Source of the DNA: Jacaranda mimosifolia
Taxonomy: Eukaryota; Streptophyta; Magnoliopsida; Lamiales; Bignoniaceae
Assembly: GCA_018894105.1 (NCBI GenBank)
Contig: CM032128.1
Coordinates: forward strand, 17,279,001 to 17,343,000
Direction: 5' to 3'
Length of the DNA: 64,000 bases
In this document: positions 10,268 to 23,344 of the stretch, piece after piece
Layout of the letters: every line of letters begins with the position of its first letter
Numbering within the stretch: the stretch's first letter is position 1
Program-made: the position numbers and the translations under genes
Notes under the pieces: generated by a model
Seen by the model: only the letters and a program-made list of their open reading frames with translations
Told to the model about the DNA's origin: nothing
The model's database searches: none

Positions 10268-11929
10268 AAGTTGAACCTAACAATCAAACTTTGATTCAAG
10301 ACCACTCCACAACATCCCCTGTGACCGAGCGCCAATGTGTGGGAAGCTTCAAATCAAAGGTGCATCATATGTTAAGTATATCCTCACAGCTTTCCTCCTA
10401 AGTGTGACCCCCGTGGTCGAGTGCCATCACACAAAATCGGTAGCATCATCATAGGATATACTATTAGTAAAAGGCATGGATTAATTAAAACTCCTTTTAA
10501 TTTATATCCATTTTAACTAAATATTTGAGAGTAATTAGACATTCTAAGTAGAGGGATTTTTGACTTGCTTGCCTAGATCTCACCAATTTTATCTTCTTAT
10601 TTAGATTTTCGATATCCTAATCCATGCATCACATATATTAATAGGATATGAAAAGCATATATAAGTAAATGCACCTAGCATGCTTCTAGGGTAGGAGGAC
10701 CATGACCCTAACCAAGTGATGCATTTTAGAGCCATAGGTGCATCACTTAGTTGATTTTAAGTGGGTTGATTAAATCTAGCTATTACATAAATTGTATCCC
10801 ATACATACATGAGTCTTCATGCCTCTAATGGTCTTCTTTGTTCCTTATAACAATTACGTGAGAAAGAAATCATCACTCCTAGTGATTCTACTCTCATAAC
10901 ATTCACAAGATAGAAATTAAGAGGCATGCAAGTCCCAATTTAATATAATCCATTTCAACAACTTTGAAACAAATAAAATCAATATTAAAGGCTCATGATC
11001 ATCCCCATTCATTCATCATTCATTCAACAATTAAAAGAGCAATAAATAAATCAAGAAATGACATTCAATTCCTACAATTAGATGCTTATCATATAAACAA
11101 TTAATTGGTCTAGCAAAAATAAGAATAACATTTATACATCCTATTTTTGCATCAATTGGAGATTAACTTTAAGAAGATTTAAGAAAGCATCAAAATTTCA
11201 AACAAAATTTTGAGAATTTGTACAACATTTGTGCATCTATTATGAGTGAAATAAAACCTTTTGATCACATAAAAAAGCAAAAAATTGAGTCAAAACTCAC
11301 CAACACCAAAACAGGGCACTACTGCCTATGCTAGGCACATGGCCAGGTGTTATGCACACTAATGGTGAGCGCGCTGCCCAGCCAACACCAAGTAGTGGCA
11401 CGACAGTTTGCTAATTTCAAGGTGTAGTCCGAGTCATCTGATTTTCAGCTCAACTTTTGTGCACCAAAAACTTTAGAAGACCTTCTAAACTTAATATCAC
11501 ATAATATAAATGAAATTTCTAATCTAAAACACCATTTAAAACTGAAACTTCAAGTGCTCAAACATACTTCAAAAATTAAGTTTAAGTGAGAATCGCATTC
11601 TACTACAAATCTCCAATTAAATCCAATCCTATTAGATTCAAAAATGACCAAAACATCTTAAGGCTAAATATAGCATGACATATCACCATATAACATACTC
11701 CAATGCTAAATCAAAATTTAACATTAGCTAATCATGAATCAAATTACATTAACATACGAATTAACAATTAAGACACATATTAGCGTAATATCGATTCAAA
11801 GTCAAAGGAGCCACAAGCATCATCATCCAAACACTCCAATCCATGATTTCAATCAAATGTTTGAAGATCTAGATCAATTCATCACATGAATCAATCAAAA
11901 GAGAATCCAAAAAATATAGAATGATTTTA
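10268..11929 (-). mobile_element. Copia-2 leader, truncated by Copia-1
   Basis: Homologous to the leaders of Copia-1 and Copia-4. It starts abruptly where the Copia-1 LTR ends and runs to the Copia-2 primer-binding site. It keeps two copies of the leader motif (10312-10345 and 10395-10430). The gag and pol of Copia-2 would lie beyond Copia-1, left of the window. Confidence 0.85.
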
Positions 11930-11942
11930 GGCTCCGATACCA
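11930..11942 (-). other. Copia-2 primer-binding site
   Basis: The minus strand reads TGGTATCGGAGCC, one base from the initiator-Met consensus, separated from the LTR by two bases. Confidence 0.88.
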
Positions 11943-13256
11943 CTTGAAAGAGGTGTAAGACTAATGATTGAATTTTAAAACATTTAAAAGCTGAAATCTA
12001 ACTTAGTTTACTCCACCGCAAGGATCTAAATCATACTAATATAATGGATCAAGGTCAGATTGTTACCTATAAAGCAAAATCCAACCAAAACTTGAAGTTG
12101 TGCTTCATTTCCCAAAAGCATACACCTTATGGTGCAGCTAAGTGTTATCAAATTTTCATTGAGCAAATCACGTCAGATTCAAGCTAAATCTAGACCAAAA
12201 TTTCTCCAACATCAATGGAGAATATCCAATAAAAAATTCAGCACCAAAATCATTCGGAAAGACCTCTAACAGAGTCAACAAAGTTACTATTGGAACAGAG
12301 GATCACCAAAGCAAGCAATCCGAAAATGGTAAGGGAGGTGAAGAAGAGAGTGAAACCTCAACTCATGAGAGAATCACAATTTTAGAGGAAATTTTGGATC
12401 TAACTTCTAGGTACACAAAATATGTGAATAAATCTCTTGTGACCGCCCCCTCCATATCTATATATAGAGAGAGAGGATGGTGAGATGCCAAGGTGGCATC
12501 ACACCTTCCTCAAGGAGGGGCGCCACCTAAGCATGCCAACTTGCAAACATCTTGCAAGTTGCATGTGAATGTGTGTTGAATTTGAATTTAATTTGGAATC
12601 TACATTTCATGTTATGAAATGTCTACCAAATAAATTCTAATTCCACACCAAATGAACATTTCATTTGAATTCTCCATCCAAAATCATTTCTTCACTTTAG
12701 TTAAATTAAACAATTTGATTTAATTAAACTTTAACTTAGCCGTTAAGTCAACTAACTTAACTCTTTAAGCTAGTTTTAGTTAACTTAACTCTTTAAGTTA
12801 ACTCGACTAATTGGCAGTCATGTGGCACCAAATAAAATTAACACTTAATTTATTTGGTCTTAATTTAACCCCTTAAATCAATTAGATCAATTTAACAATT
12901 AAATTGATTAAGTCGAAATGGCTAAAAATTGCATCAACCAAATCCCTCAATTTTCGATCACCTAGGAATTATTCTAACACTTAGAAAATTCTCCTCATCA
13001 TGTAGGATTTTCAATTGGATTTTGTGTGTGACCTATTAGGTTCTACCACTCATTGGACATGGGCTCACAACTTTTGTGCTTTTGGAATACCATATATTCA
13101 CATTAGTTTAAACTCCTTAAACTAACTGACTCAATTCAATTAATCTCTTTTAATTAAAGAATACTCAATCTCCATGGTCGAAGTCCAATCTCAAGCCTAT
13201 GGAGCCCAACAATTAGTCAAATGAATGCTTTTGGTGAACTATTCCAGCTTTATGCG

Positions 13257-15499
13257 TGTTGGAATAGTACCCAACAAGCCAATAGGATTGGCTTTATAAA
13301 AAAACTATTTCCCTGTAAAACAATCTTGATTGAAAGATATTCTTTATGCAACTATCTTCATCTTATGCTCTTTATTACTTCACTCGTATTGGGATAAAGT
13401 CCTTAGATCACTTATGACTACGGGACTTAGTTCGGTGACCATGGAATAAGTCTTGCATTGTCGTGATCTTAAATCTTTTAAGTCATAGCATCTTATGAGA
13501 TAAGACATCTAAAATTCGGATAGGCTTGCAGTAACGATGCATAAATCCAAGAGTTGGATATTGCTCCGTTTCATGAGCAACCATATGAGATATGGATGCA
13601 TGTTAATGGGTTCTTGTTAGATGATAAAGCACTAAAGACCCACCAGAGAATCCACTAGATAGTCAGAGTGGCAAGTCGGTAGTGGCGAGTTCTCCAACTT
13701 GCGTTAGTGCATATTATTAGTCGTCTGACCTGAGGTTCCATTGTAACCTTATGTCTGGTCCTCATGCTTTGACTCTTCCTTGACCACTTAATGGGTCTAT
13801 TGGGTTGAGATTGGGTATGAGCTACTTGGCGTGGAGGTTTGTGAGATTCAAGATGGAATCCGACTCCTTGGTTTTGTGAAGGGCGAGTACATCTCTTTTT
13901 TGTTCTATAATGATCAATTCCGAAAAATCCTCGTGCAAGGTGGTATGAAAATTTGGAAAAGGACTTTTCTAAAGATGAGGTCATACAAATGAATCAAACA
14001 TTGAGAATAGAGACATAGTATTGAGGCTATTAGGGAGCCGACAAATGTCTTGTCCTAAGCCTTTTTCGGGAGATAGGAAATGGAAGGACCATATTTGCAC
14101 GGCAAACCTATAGCTATGATAGTTTTCCAAAAGCATTCATTTCAGTCAATTAGTTGGGCTCCATAGGCTTGAGGTTGGACATCGACTATGGAGATTGGTT
14201 ACTCTTCAATTAATGAGATTAATTGAATTAAGTTAATTAGTTTAAAATGTGTTTTATACTAAAATGAATATACGATGTTGAAAAGTCACAAAGAGTTGTG
14301 AGCCAATGTCCATTGAATGGTAGAACCTATTGGGTCAGACATAAAAGCCAATTAACCTCCTAGTTAATAGGGAAATTTTCTAAGAGTTAGAAAATCACTC
14401 CTTCGTGACCGATTTTGAGGTGCAAAAGTGAAGGTCAATTTTTAGCTTGATTAATTTAAGTGTTAAATTAATCAACTAATTTAAGGAGTAAAATTAGACC
14501 AATAATTAATGAGTTAATTATTAGGTGCCAAGTGACCATCAATTGGTTAAGTTAACATAAAAAGTTGAGTTAACAAAATTGAGTTTAAGAGTTAAGCTTA
14601 TTTGACTTAAAAGTTAAGTTAAAGGTGAATTAATTAAATTAAAGTGTTTAATTTAATTGAAGAGAAGAGCACATTTTGGATGGAAAATTCAAATGAAAGG
14701 TTCATTTGAATTAGCATCTTAATTAATTTTAAATTAGATTTCAAATGTAATTAAAATGCACATAAAATTCAAATGAGATTTAAATTCAAATTTGCCACTT
14801 TAGCACCCCACAACCGGCCCCCCCCCCCCTCATGGGAGGTATGATGCCACCTTGGCATCACACCTCCAACATCTATATATAGATATAGAGAGAGGGGATC
14901 GAACACATTGAAGATAAGTGCGAAGATTTAGATTCTTCTACAATTCCTTCCAAAACTCATTTACTAAACATTGCTTCATGTGTTAAGGCTTTGTTCTCTT
15001 TTCTTCTCCTACCTCAAAAATCAGCCTTCACCATTGATATTCTGCTCATTTCTCTAGCTAAAAGTGAGTGGAATTTGGAGGATCAATTGGTGTGTGGATC
15101 ATGTCAATAGAGGCAAAGTATTCGATTTGCTAGCTTTAGAAAACTACTGAAACAGAGCAGTCAATTACCGATTTTTTTTTCAAGCGATCCAAATCGAGTT
15201 TTGCTTTGAATTTTTTTATAATGACTTCCTCATGGAGTTGAGTAATTCCAAAAACAATTCATGATTTTTGGAGTACTCTAACCCAGGCAAAAGTTATTTT
15301 TTCTCCGCTATGCTAGAGTTTGCCAGAATCTAGATTAGTGAAGTGTTCACCCTTGAGACCTTGGTAATTTGCTTTTTAAGGTAACATTCTAATGAAATTT
15401 GAATTCCTAGCATGATTAGATCTTTGATAGGCTGTAGGCACTAGTTATTTTGAGCTTTTGAAGTTTGATAATTAGATCCTAGTGGCTTACTAACGTTCA
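13257..15499 (+). mobile_element. Copia-3 solo LTR, 2243 bp
   Basis: A complete plus-strand LTR of the family (TGTTGGAATAG at the start, GTTCA at the end) with no internal region, flanked by the perfect 5-bp duplication atgcg (13252-13256 and 15500-15504). It lies inside the oppositely oriented Copia-2 LTR, and the Copia-2 sequence resumes exactly after it. Solo LTRs form by recombination between the two LTRs of one element. It contains a run of about 11 C near 14818-14829. Confidence 0.95.
14838..14882 (+). promoter_or_regulatory. Copia-3 LTR core promoter with upstream palindrome
   Basis: Two 12-base arms (ggtatgatgcca and tggcatcacacc, one mismatch to perfect) separated by cct at 14838-14864, then 9 bases, then TATATATAG (14874-14882). 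The same arrangement occurs in Copia-5 and Copia-4. Confidence 0.75.
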
Positions 15500-16340
15500 A
15501 TGCGTGCTATGCAAATGTGGTCATTTCGTCTCCTGTCTCCACGGAAGAGGCCTAGGACAGGATATTTGTCAGCTCCCTAATAGCCTCAATACTATACATC
15601 TATTCTTAATGTTCGATTCCTGTTTGTGAACTCATCTTTGGAAAACCCTTTTTCCAAATTATTACACTGCTTTGGCCAAGGACTCCCTAGAATTGATCAT
15701 TATAGAACGCATAGGAGATGCGCTTGCCCTTCAGAAAGATAAAGAGTTGGATCCCATCTTGGATCTCATAAACCTTCATGTCTAAGTAGCTCATACCAAG
15801 CACAACCTAAATGACACGCTAGATGACTAGAGACGAGTCAAAGTATGAGGACAAAAACACAGGACTAAATATATGCACTAGCATAAGTTGGAGAACTAGC
15901 CATTACCGACTTGACACTACAGCTACCTAGCGGATTCTCTGGCCGGGTCCCCAGTGCCTTATTCTCTAACAAGAACCCACTAACATGCATCCATATCTCA
16001 TATAGTTTGCTCATGGAATAGAGAAATATCCAACCCTTGGATTATGCATCGTCAATGGAAGTCTATCAGAATCTTAAATTCTCTATTTCTTAAGATTCTA
16101 TGACTTGGGATGTTTAAGATTACGACAGTCTAAGACTTATTCCATGATCATCACCAAGAGTGTACTAACCAAGTCCCATAGTCTAGTGTGATCTAAGGGC
16201 TTCAATCCAAATGCCAGTGAAGAAATGTAAGCATAAGATGAAGATGGCCATTTATAAAGAATATCATTCAATCAAGATTATATCACAAGTGAAATAGTTT
16301 ACATGCCAATCTTATGGGCTTGCGGGGAACTATTCCAACA

Positions 16341-17760
16341 CCAACTGTATCCACTGATCTAACACAACGAACCCTTCTTCCTACTGAAAGTGGGGGGTCA
16401 TTGGTTCCATTAACTGCTCGACTAGCAATAGGATCAAAGAGGCCCTTTAAGGCACGGCTCGATGCCTCTCCACCAAAGAAACTGACTACCAAAGATCAAG
16501 GGACGGGCGTGGCGCTTGTTGAAAAGTCGACTGCCTAAGGTAAGGGTAAAGGTGTGGCTTTATTTGAGAGATTCTATGATTGGGCTCGAGGTTTACTCTC
16601 TCTTAACACCGTTATACACTTGAGATATTCAAGAACTTACTGACGAACCCTATTTAGCGTCCCGAACTTTGAGGAGCCCCACTTTGAGTTCAACAATAGC
16701 AGCATCAGGAACGACACCTTGATTACTGATAAGAGAGATAAGAGAAAAATCACTTGGGTCTTCATGCAGACGAGCATCTTCGGGATTGATGAAGAAAAGA
16801 TATCGACTGTTGGTATAAGGAAGATACAAAAGCAGTGGGGCTATTATATTAACATGGTAAGTTTTGATCACTTCTCGTTCGATATTGATTTTGTATAATT
16901 TAGGCCTCTTAATAATTCAACTTTATACTTTGACAGTTGAGCTAGTTAGGTATCGTAGGTACAAGTACACCACGTTAGACTGTAATACTTGAAAGAAGTG
17001 GTTTGAGAGTATTAAGAGAGACACTATCAAAGTGGTGAGGGAGAAAGTTAAGAACCTGCAGTCCTTCGAGACCCTTGTCAAAGAGTCCATGTAGGGGATC
17101 GACCAATTGAAGGCAAATGGGGATCAAAAGATGATCGCCTTTATGATCCAGAACAACAATCTCAGTACCAAGGTGCTCAAGCTCCAATGAACTTCTGGAC
17201 ATCCAAGATAAAAGTAATCGCAAAGGTTTTCCAGACAGAAGGTTGGCTTTCAATGATCACTTGATAAAAGCCCTCCCATTTTTCATTGAGGAGATCCTAG
17301 AGAAGTTTATCTGAAACTTGGTGTTCGATGATTGTTGCTACATCATGGGGACCAACAACTAGAAATTAGGGTTCAATCACGGCATCACTCAGCTGAAAAC
17401 CCTTGGGGGTCGTTTTCGATGAATTCATGAAAAGCCTGAGCCTTAATGATAACTTCTAGCCTTTCATTTTAGAAGAAGGTAAAGTTGAACCCCATTGAAA
17501 TGAGCATGAGCTACAGTTCAAGTTTCTGATTCCTATTGTCCAATAGATTGTCAATGTTGCTTTAAAGGATGTCGCACCTCTTTCGGTAGATGTGCCCTCT
17601 TTTGAGAAAGTCATCATTGTTGGGCCTTTGACCTCTACCTTCCTGCTCTTGAGCTCGGCGACTGTTTCTGTTGGCACTAGCCCTTTTGCTATTGCCAACA
17701 ACATTCCTAATGTTGTTCGTCCTTCAACCGCCCTTGGAGATGCTTCGATCTCTAAGGTTT
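16341..17760 (+). pseudogene. Antisense extra ORF of Gypsy A (degenerate, candidate intron)
   Basis: Plus-strand coding traces downstream of, and opposite to, the Gypsy A pol. Readable segments are VSTDLTQRTLLPTESGG (about 16343), NFEEPHFEFNN (about 16660-16700), KQWGYYINM ending at 16856, and a coiled-coil-like stretch with IKVVREKVKNLQSFETLVK (about 17020-17090) and QLKANGDQKMIAF. Between the last two parts a candidate spliceosomal intron (GTAAGT at 16857 to TTTGACAG at 16936, 80 bp) interrupts coding. Stops and shifts are frequent. Plant Tat-lineage elements are known to carry such antisense ORFs between pol and the 3' LTR; I infer this is one. The function is unknown. Confidence 0.55.
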
Positions 17761-18400
17761 GACTATTTTATATGCTTTTGAAGTTTTTGCCTTTTTTATG
17801 CTGACCTCAGTGGTTCGACAGTTTTCTGATGTATTTTTTATTTTTGAACGTTTGGTTGGTACTATATGGAATTCTCTTTTCAATTTAATTTTTATCTGCG
17901 TTGTTTATTTTCGGTCCCAAATTCTTTAATGCTTTTGGCATTCATTTTTAAGCTTACTCTTAACTTAATCTCTATGTTTTTTAGCTTCGAGGCACTTTTC
18001 CCCTTCCCCCCCCTAATTTTCTAAATGAGGCTTGCACATCGAGAAAAATTTTTTTGGCCATCTGCGTCAAAACTTTGGGAGGATTTCTTCAATTAGCCAT
18101 CATCGATTGAGATATGTTAAGTAGGTATCGCTACATAGGCGATTGTAATTCAAATGCAATGATAAAATCATAATTCAAAGCACTTTTCGGTACTTGCTGC
18201 GATTGTGGTTTATGGTCAAGAATGACCTTGATTACATTTGCTCGCTATATAGGAGATTCTTGGTCGAGAACAACCTTGATTATATATATCACTCTGAAGG
18301 TTATCTATGGTCGAAAGATGACCTTAATTATAAGGATTTCTAAGGTTTCTGCATTCGAGGTTCTAGGGAGTTTGACTCCATGTCCATTCGCTAAATAGTA
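17761..18400 (-). other. Gypsy A pol 3' untranslated region with short inverted motifs
   Basis: No ORF. T-rich sequence, a C-run near 18000-18012, then three spaced copies of a ggtc...gacc inverted motif at 18214-18227, 18262-18275 and 18309-18323, each followed by ttga/ttaa and an AT stretch. Confidence 0.6.
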
Positions 18401-19400
18401 GGCATTATTTTCTACTACCATAAAAATCTTGAACGAACCTTCCTGGTTGGGATTGAGTTTTTCAACATGCTTTGTTATGTCTACCTTCTTGAGAACTAGA
18501 TAGCCGACTTAGAAGGTTCAAGGCCTTACCTTTTCGTTGTAAGCATTTGCTATTTGTTCTTTGTAATGTTGGATTTTGGCAAATGATTGTTGCCTTTTTT
18601 TCTTTTAGCAGGTCCAACTCCAAGACCTTGGCTTCTTCATTTACTTTCAAGTCATAATTTAGCACTTCTATTATCTCTTCGAGTATCGCGATCGGGAGCA
18701 CAGCATCAGACCCATAAACCAGGTTGTATGGTATTTCTCCTGTTGGTGCCCTAAGTGAGGTGCGATAGGCCCAAAGTACTCCGAGGAGATCATCTGTACA
18801 TTTACCTCGAGCTCCTTGTAGCCTTTTCTTGATGTGGTCGACAATGGTCCCATTTGTTATTTTGTTTGTCCATTGCTTTATGGGTTACATACCGACGTGA
18901 AATGTTGTCAGATCCCTAAGTTTTGGCATCCATAATTTTCTTACTTTAAAACTGGGTGCTATTATCGAAGACAAGTGATCTTGGGAGTCCATACCTGGAT
19001 ATGATGTTTTTGCAGATGAAAGCTTGAATATGGCATCAGTTATCTTGGCTACCACTTTTACCTCTACCTATTTTATGAAATATTCGGCTATGACAATAAG
19101 GTATATCCACTGACCTATTGCTAGGGGAAACTTCCCTATGATATTGATGCCTCATTGGTAGAATGGCCAGGAGAATTTGATACCGACCATCAATACCGCT
19201 GGTTGATAGAGGGTGTTAGCATGAAATTGATAGGATTCACACTTGCGCTAAAAATCTATAGCATCTTTGGTCAATGTAGGCCAAAAATAGCCTTGTCTTA
19301 GCACCTTGTAGGCTAGTACTCGATCTCTCGGATGGTTTCCACATATAGCTTTGTGAATTTCACTTAGTGCTTCCTTCACTTATGTTGGCTTCAAATAGCG
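18401..19400 (-). pseudogene. Gypsy A integrase domain
   Basis: Minus-strand translation shows, from N to C: a GYFWPTLTKDA-like start (about 19310), the region corresponding to the first catalytic aspartate reading VIAEYFIK (glutamate instead of aspartate), RYGLPRSLVFDNSTQF (about 18950-19000; second catalytic aspartate kept), and the C-terminal segment YLVLKKVDITKHVEKLNPNQ (about 18510-18450). Several stops lie between them. The order and motifs fit Tat/Retand-type gypsy integrases, without a chromodomain. Inactive because of the stops and the changed catalytic residue. Confidence 0.82.
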
Positions 19401-19479
19401 GAGCGGTGGTCCGAAGAAAGACCTTTTGAAGAGCTTGCTTTCCTCATTGAGCATGTACCTTACTAATCAAATTCAGCCC

Positions 19480-20600
19480 GATAGGCTTTTCCTTTATTTA
19501 TGGGTAGCTTACTATGTCTAAGATACTCTATTTTGTTATACTATCAGTCTGAGGTCGATTCTTCAACCAACCAAATTAATACTTCGTCAATCTTAGCTTC
19601 AGATGTGGCGAGGTTGTCTTCGACCAACAGAGTAATCATTCTCCACCAAGTGCCTTGGGTTGAATGGCATGCTTAGAGAGCATGTTAGCTTTGTTGTTCT
19701 TTGACTAGGGAATTTGGGTGAGAGAGAAGAATTGAAATCTTCGCAGCAGTTCATGAACTATCGCTAGATATTTTACCATTGATGTTTCCTTTGCCTCTTA
19801 AGTACCATGGAATTAGCCTATAACAAGTTGTGCATTAATGAGAGCTGCTAGTTACTAGATTTCTTTGTGGATAGCTATCCTTATCCCAGCAATAAGGGCT
19901 TCGTATTTAGCCAAATTGTTGGTGATTGAAAAGTTCAGCTTTATAGCATATTCAATCTTCGTTCCATCGAGTGCACTTAGTAGGACTCCAGCTCCTCCCC
20001 CTAATACTGTTGAGCTACCATTGATGTGCAATGTCTATGGGAGGAATATCTCATGCTTCTTGTCAGTCAGGCCGATCCGTTCTACCAAGAAGTCAGCCAA
20101 TACTTGGTCCTTGATGGCTGTTTTGGATTTATAGTTGATGTCAAACTCTTTGAGTTCGATTGTCCATTTGGTAAGTTGGCTAGACATATCTAGCTTGGAT
20201 AGCACATTCTTAAGTGGTTAGTTCATCAAGACGGTGATGCTGTGCGATTGGAAGTAGGGTCTTAATCATCGAGTTGTTGGGACTACAGTGAGCCCAAACC
20301 TTTCAATCTCAATGTAGTTTTGTTTAGCCCCTTGCAAAATCTTACTTAGATAATAGATGGGTCAGTGATGTGCCCTGTCGATCGATGTAAGGATTAAACT
20401 GAATGCATCGGAGAGATCGCCAAGTAGAGGTACAATGTTTCTCTAGGGGTTGGGTTTGCTAACAATGAGATTTCTTACAAGCATTTCTTAGGACCCTTTA
20501 GGAACTGATCGCACCTTTCAGTTTACTAGAAATACTGGATTGGCTTAAGTATTTTGACAGAAAAGAGGCTCTTGCCTGCCATTCTTGATATAAACCTACT
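19480..20600 (-). pseudogene. Gypsy A RNase H region
   Basis: On the minus strand at about 20060-19870 the translation shows a GSSTV start, GGGAGVLLSALDGTKIEYA, and NNLAKYEALIAGIRIA, the layout of a plant gypsy RNase H (the acidic E in KYEAL is kept). The preceding stretch (20600-20100) carries the connection from reverse transcriptase with frame breaks. The plus-strand ORF at 19865-20134 is only its mirror image. Confidence 0.78.
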
Positions 20601-21289
20601 CAGGGCCACATCCAACCTCCAGTCTGTACACTTCTTTCACCGACTTTGATGGCACGATATCTGGTATAGCCTATATATTTTAGAGATTCGCCTCGATCCC
20701 CCTTTGACTAACTATGTATACCAAAAACTTCCTCCTTGAACTCCAAATGTGTACTTGGCTAGATTAAGCTTCAGACCATACTTTCTTAAGATTGAGAATA
20801 TGTATGCTGAGTCTCCAAGATGATTGTCCTCTTTGACACTTTTGACTATCATGTCATCAATATAGAGTTCCACAGACCTACAGATCTTTGCGTTGAACAT
20901 CATATTCACCATTCGCTGGTATGCTACCCCGGTATTTTTCAGATTGAATGGTATGATTACGAAATAATATAGCCCCATAGGAACCACAAATACAATTTTG
21001 TGCACTATAAAGATTTGGTCATACCCTTAAAAGGCATCCATCATACTGAGTCGAGGTACCCTACAGCTGAATCAACGAGGAGGTCAATACATGACAAGGG
21101 ATATGGGTCTTTAGGGTAACCTTTGTTGAGATCGGTGAAATTATTGCACATTCTCCACTTGCCCTCATTTTTTGGTACGAGCACAACATAGCATAGCTAT
21201 TTGGGAACTGAATTTCAATCACATAGCTTGCTTGGAAGAGCTTTTGTACCTGTTAATTTATAATTTTGTTCCTCTCCTTATTGAATATC
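20601..21289 (-). pseudogene. Gypsy A reverse transcriptase, N-terminus lost
   Basis: The open piece at 21005-20712 holds YQRMVNMMFNAKI and the catalytic ELYIDDMIVKS box, intact and of the type found in Tat/Retand elements. Upstream, a KWRMC...DLNKGYPKDP segment (about 21130-21170) can be read in another frame. The domain ends at 21289, where an unrelated gypsy LTR starts. Dead. Confidence 0.85.
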
Positions 21290-22922
21290 TGTAACACCCC
21301 AATTTTAGAACATATGTTTAAGTTGACTGAAATTAAATTAATTAAAGTTTAGGTAGAAATATTGGGAATTGTAGGATTTAATTATAAATAAGGAAGGGAC
21401 TTGGTTGTTTAAAATTATAAGGTATAGGGGGTTAAAGTGGACAAATTGAAAGTTGGAGGACTTTAAAATAATTGGATTTTGATTTAATTGCCCAAAAACA
21501 GAAAGGTTAGGGGGCTAATGTGTAAGAATTAGAAGTTGAAGGGCTCAATGAAAACTAGGAGCTAAATTGTAGGCAATTAAAGTTTCTAGGGACTTAGTTG
21601 AAGGTGGTGAAAAGTTTTGGGGGTCAATTGTTGAAGCTGGAAAATATGATTATATATGTAACCTTAAGGATAGAAAATATTGAATTCTCAAAATGTACCC
21701 CAAACCTACCCCACCGGCGAACTAGCGGGACACGACCACAAAATCTGAAACCAAAACTATAGTTGGCTTCTTCAAGTTGAGAAGAACAAGCCTATACTAA
21801 AAACTCCAAAAGATAATTGACGAATTTGTCAGAACATGAGGGCCGACGGCGGAGCTTGGAGGGAATGACAATTTCGCCATTTTCTATGGCAGAAAATGGT
21901 AGTGTTTAGATGGGTTTTGGTCACGGGGGTATGGGTAATGTAGTGGTGGTCTCAATTTAGGATTTTGATGGCTGGTGATGAAGGAATTGAATGTGGTGGT
22001 GGGCGTAAGCTAGTTAGTTAGGGTTACCATGGCTTTGAACGACGAATTGGCTGGCTTCCCAACATCAAAATCAAAAATTGGTTGAGGGGTTCTGCTTCCT
22101 GTGGTGAAACGCATCCAGTGGTGGTGTTTGTTCACATCTCCAGCGGTGCCGCGTGGAGGTTCGACAGCGGCGGCGTATGACGGCAATTGTAGATCAATTT
22201 TTGCATAATGACGTTTCGGACTCATCTAGAATGTTTTGGGCTTGAGATTGGACCTCTGTTCGACCCAATTTGGCTAAATTTCTTAATCAAATTTTAATTT
22301 GATTAATTTACGAAATGCAATTGGAGTTTGAGTTTAAACCTAATCCTAATATGATTGAGGACCGTTAAACCATAATTTGTGTCAAGTTATAGATTAATCT
22401 TAAAGACTTCTATGGTCTTGAACTTAATCGACTTCAAAGGATTATCGAATTTCCATTGAAACCTTAAATCAGATTTTGACAACCAGTTTACCGACTTATC
22501 GAGTTAAGGGCCATGAGATATGATTACCATGAATATTCGAGTGTAACACGGAATTTTAGAATCATTACTGAACCATTAAAGTAATTGAGAAACTTGATAT
22601 GGGTGTTTAAGTACATTAAGAATTATGATTTAGAAATCGACACAATGTTGATTTAGATTCTATTTTGAATTTTGAATTGAATATAAAGCCAGGTTGTGGA
22701 CTTTCCAAACATTTAAGGATTATCGGGGCTGTGTCAGAATATCCTTAAGTTTAATAAAGACATTACTAATATTTATCCTTAAGGTTCAGATGATTGATAG
22801 AATGGTAACCCGGGTTATCTTATAACAGTTCCCGATTTGACTAGGAAGCCAGGACCTAAGTGGCTGTACAATTAAGAGTTTCTTTGCATTCAACAGGTGA
22901 GTTATATAGCTTTCATTGTTGG
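21290..22922 (+). repeat. Gypsy LTR fragment (TGTAACACCCC type)
   Basis: It starts TGTAACACCCC, the same start as the chromovirus Tekay-1 LTR (26744), directly at the break in Gypsy A reverse transcriptase. The remaining sequence is not closely similar to the Tekay-1 LTR, so it is a different family with the same terminus. It ends where CACTAC begins at 22923; no primer-binding site or second LTR end is seen. The minus-strand ORFs in it (22010-22225, 22786-22968) resemble no family I know. Confidence 0.6.
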
Positions 22923-23340
22923 CACTACAACAAATTACACTTTTCGTAACGAAGAATTTTGTTACCATAAAGCAGAAATTCGTTACCTAAAATATTGGTA
23001 ACGAATTTTTCGTTACTTAAGTTTAGTGCCCTAAAGCCCGTCACAAAAGGTTTTAGTAACGAAATTTATGGTTCGTTACAAATGACGGACTTATGGTGAT
23101 GAAATTTATTGTTACCAAAATATGATATTAGTAACAAAAAAATGTAGTAGTTACAATAGATTTTTATAGCATAACGAAATATTTAGTTACTAAAACCTTG
23201 GCAATTTTGTTGCATTTTATTTATTTGTTACCAATGCATAATATAATGATATTATTTATTTAATTAAGTATAGTTACTAATTGTTTATGTAACAAAATAT
23301 TTGGTTACAAATACTTAAACAAAATTTTAATTCAAAAATA
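22923..23340 (+). repeat. CACTA-like left terminus with subterminal gtaacgaa repeats
   Basis: At least ten copies of gtaac or gttac motifs on both strands (for example near 22946, 22982, 23000, 23012, 23056, 23072), typical of subterminal transposase-binding arrays. Confidence 0.65.
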
Positions 23341-23344
23341 ACTA

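Larger units (their letters stand above)
11945..16340 (-). repeat. Copia-2 5' LTR, split by the Copia-3 solo LTR
   Basis: The minus-strand LTR starts TGTTGGAATAGTTCCCC at 16340 and ends TTTCA at 11945. It is cut at 13256/15500 by a plus-strand LTR. Joined across the insert it would be about 2.15 kb, slightly shorter than its relatives. The TATA region is at about 12458-12470 and one promoter palindrome arm is at 12490-12515. The sequence right of 16340 (starting ccaac) is Gypsy A, so Copia-2 was inserted in Gypsy A. Confidence 0.9.

Noticed and set aside
19865..20134. A plus-strand ORF of 89 codons
   Set aside because: It is the exact antisense of the Gypsy A RNase H coding trace on the minus strand.
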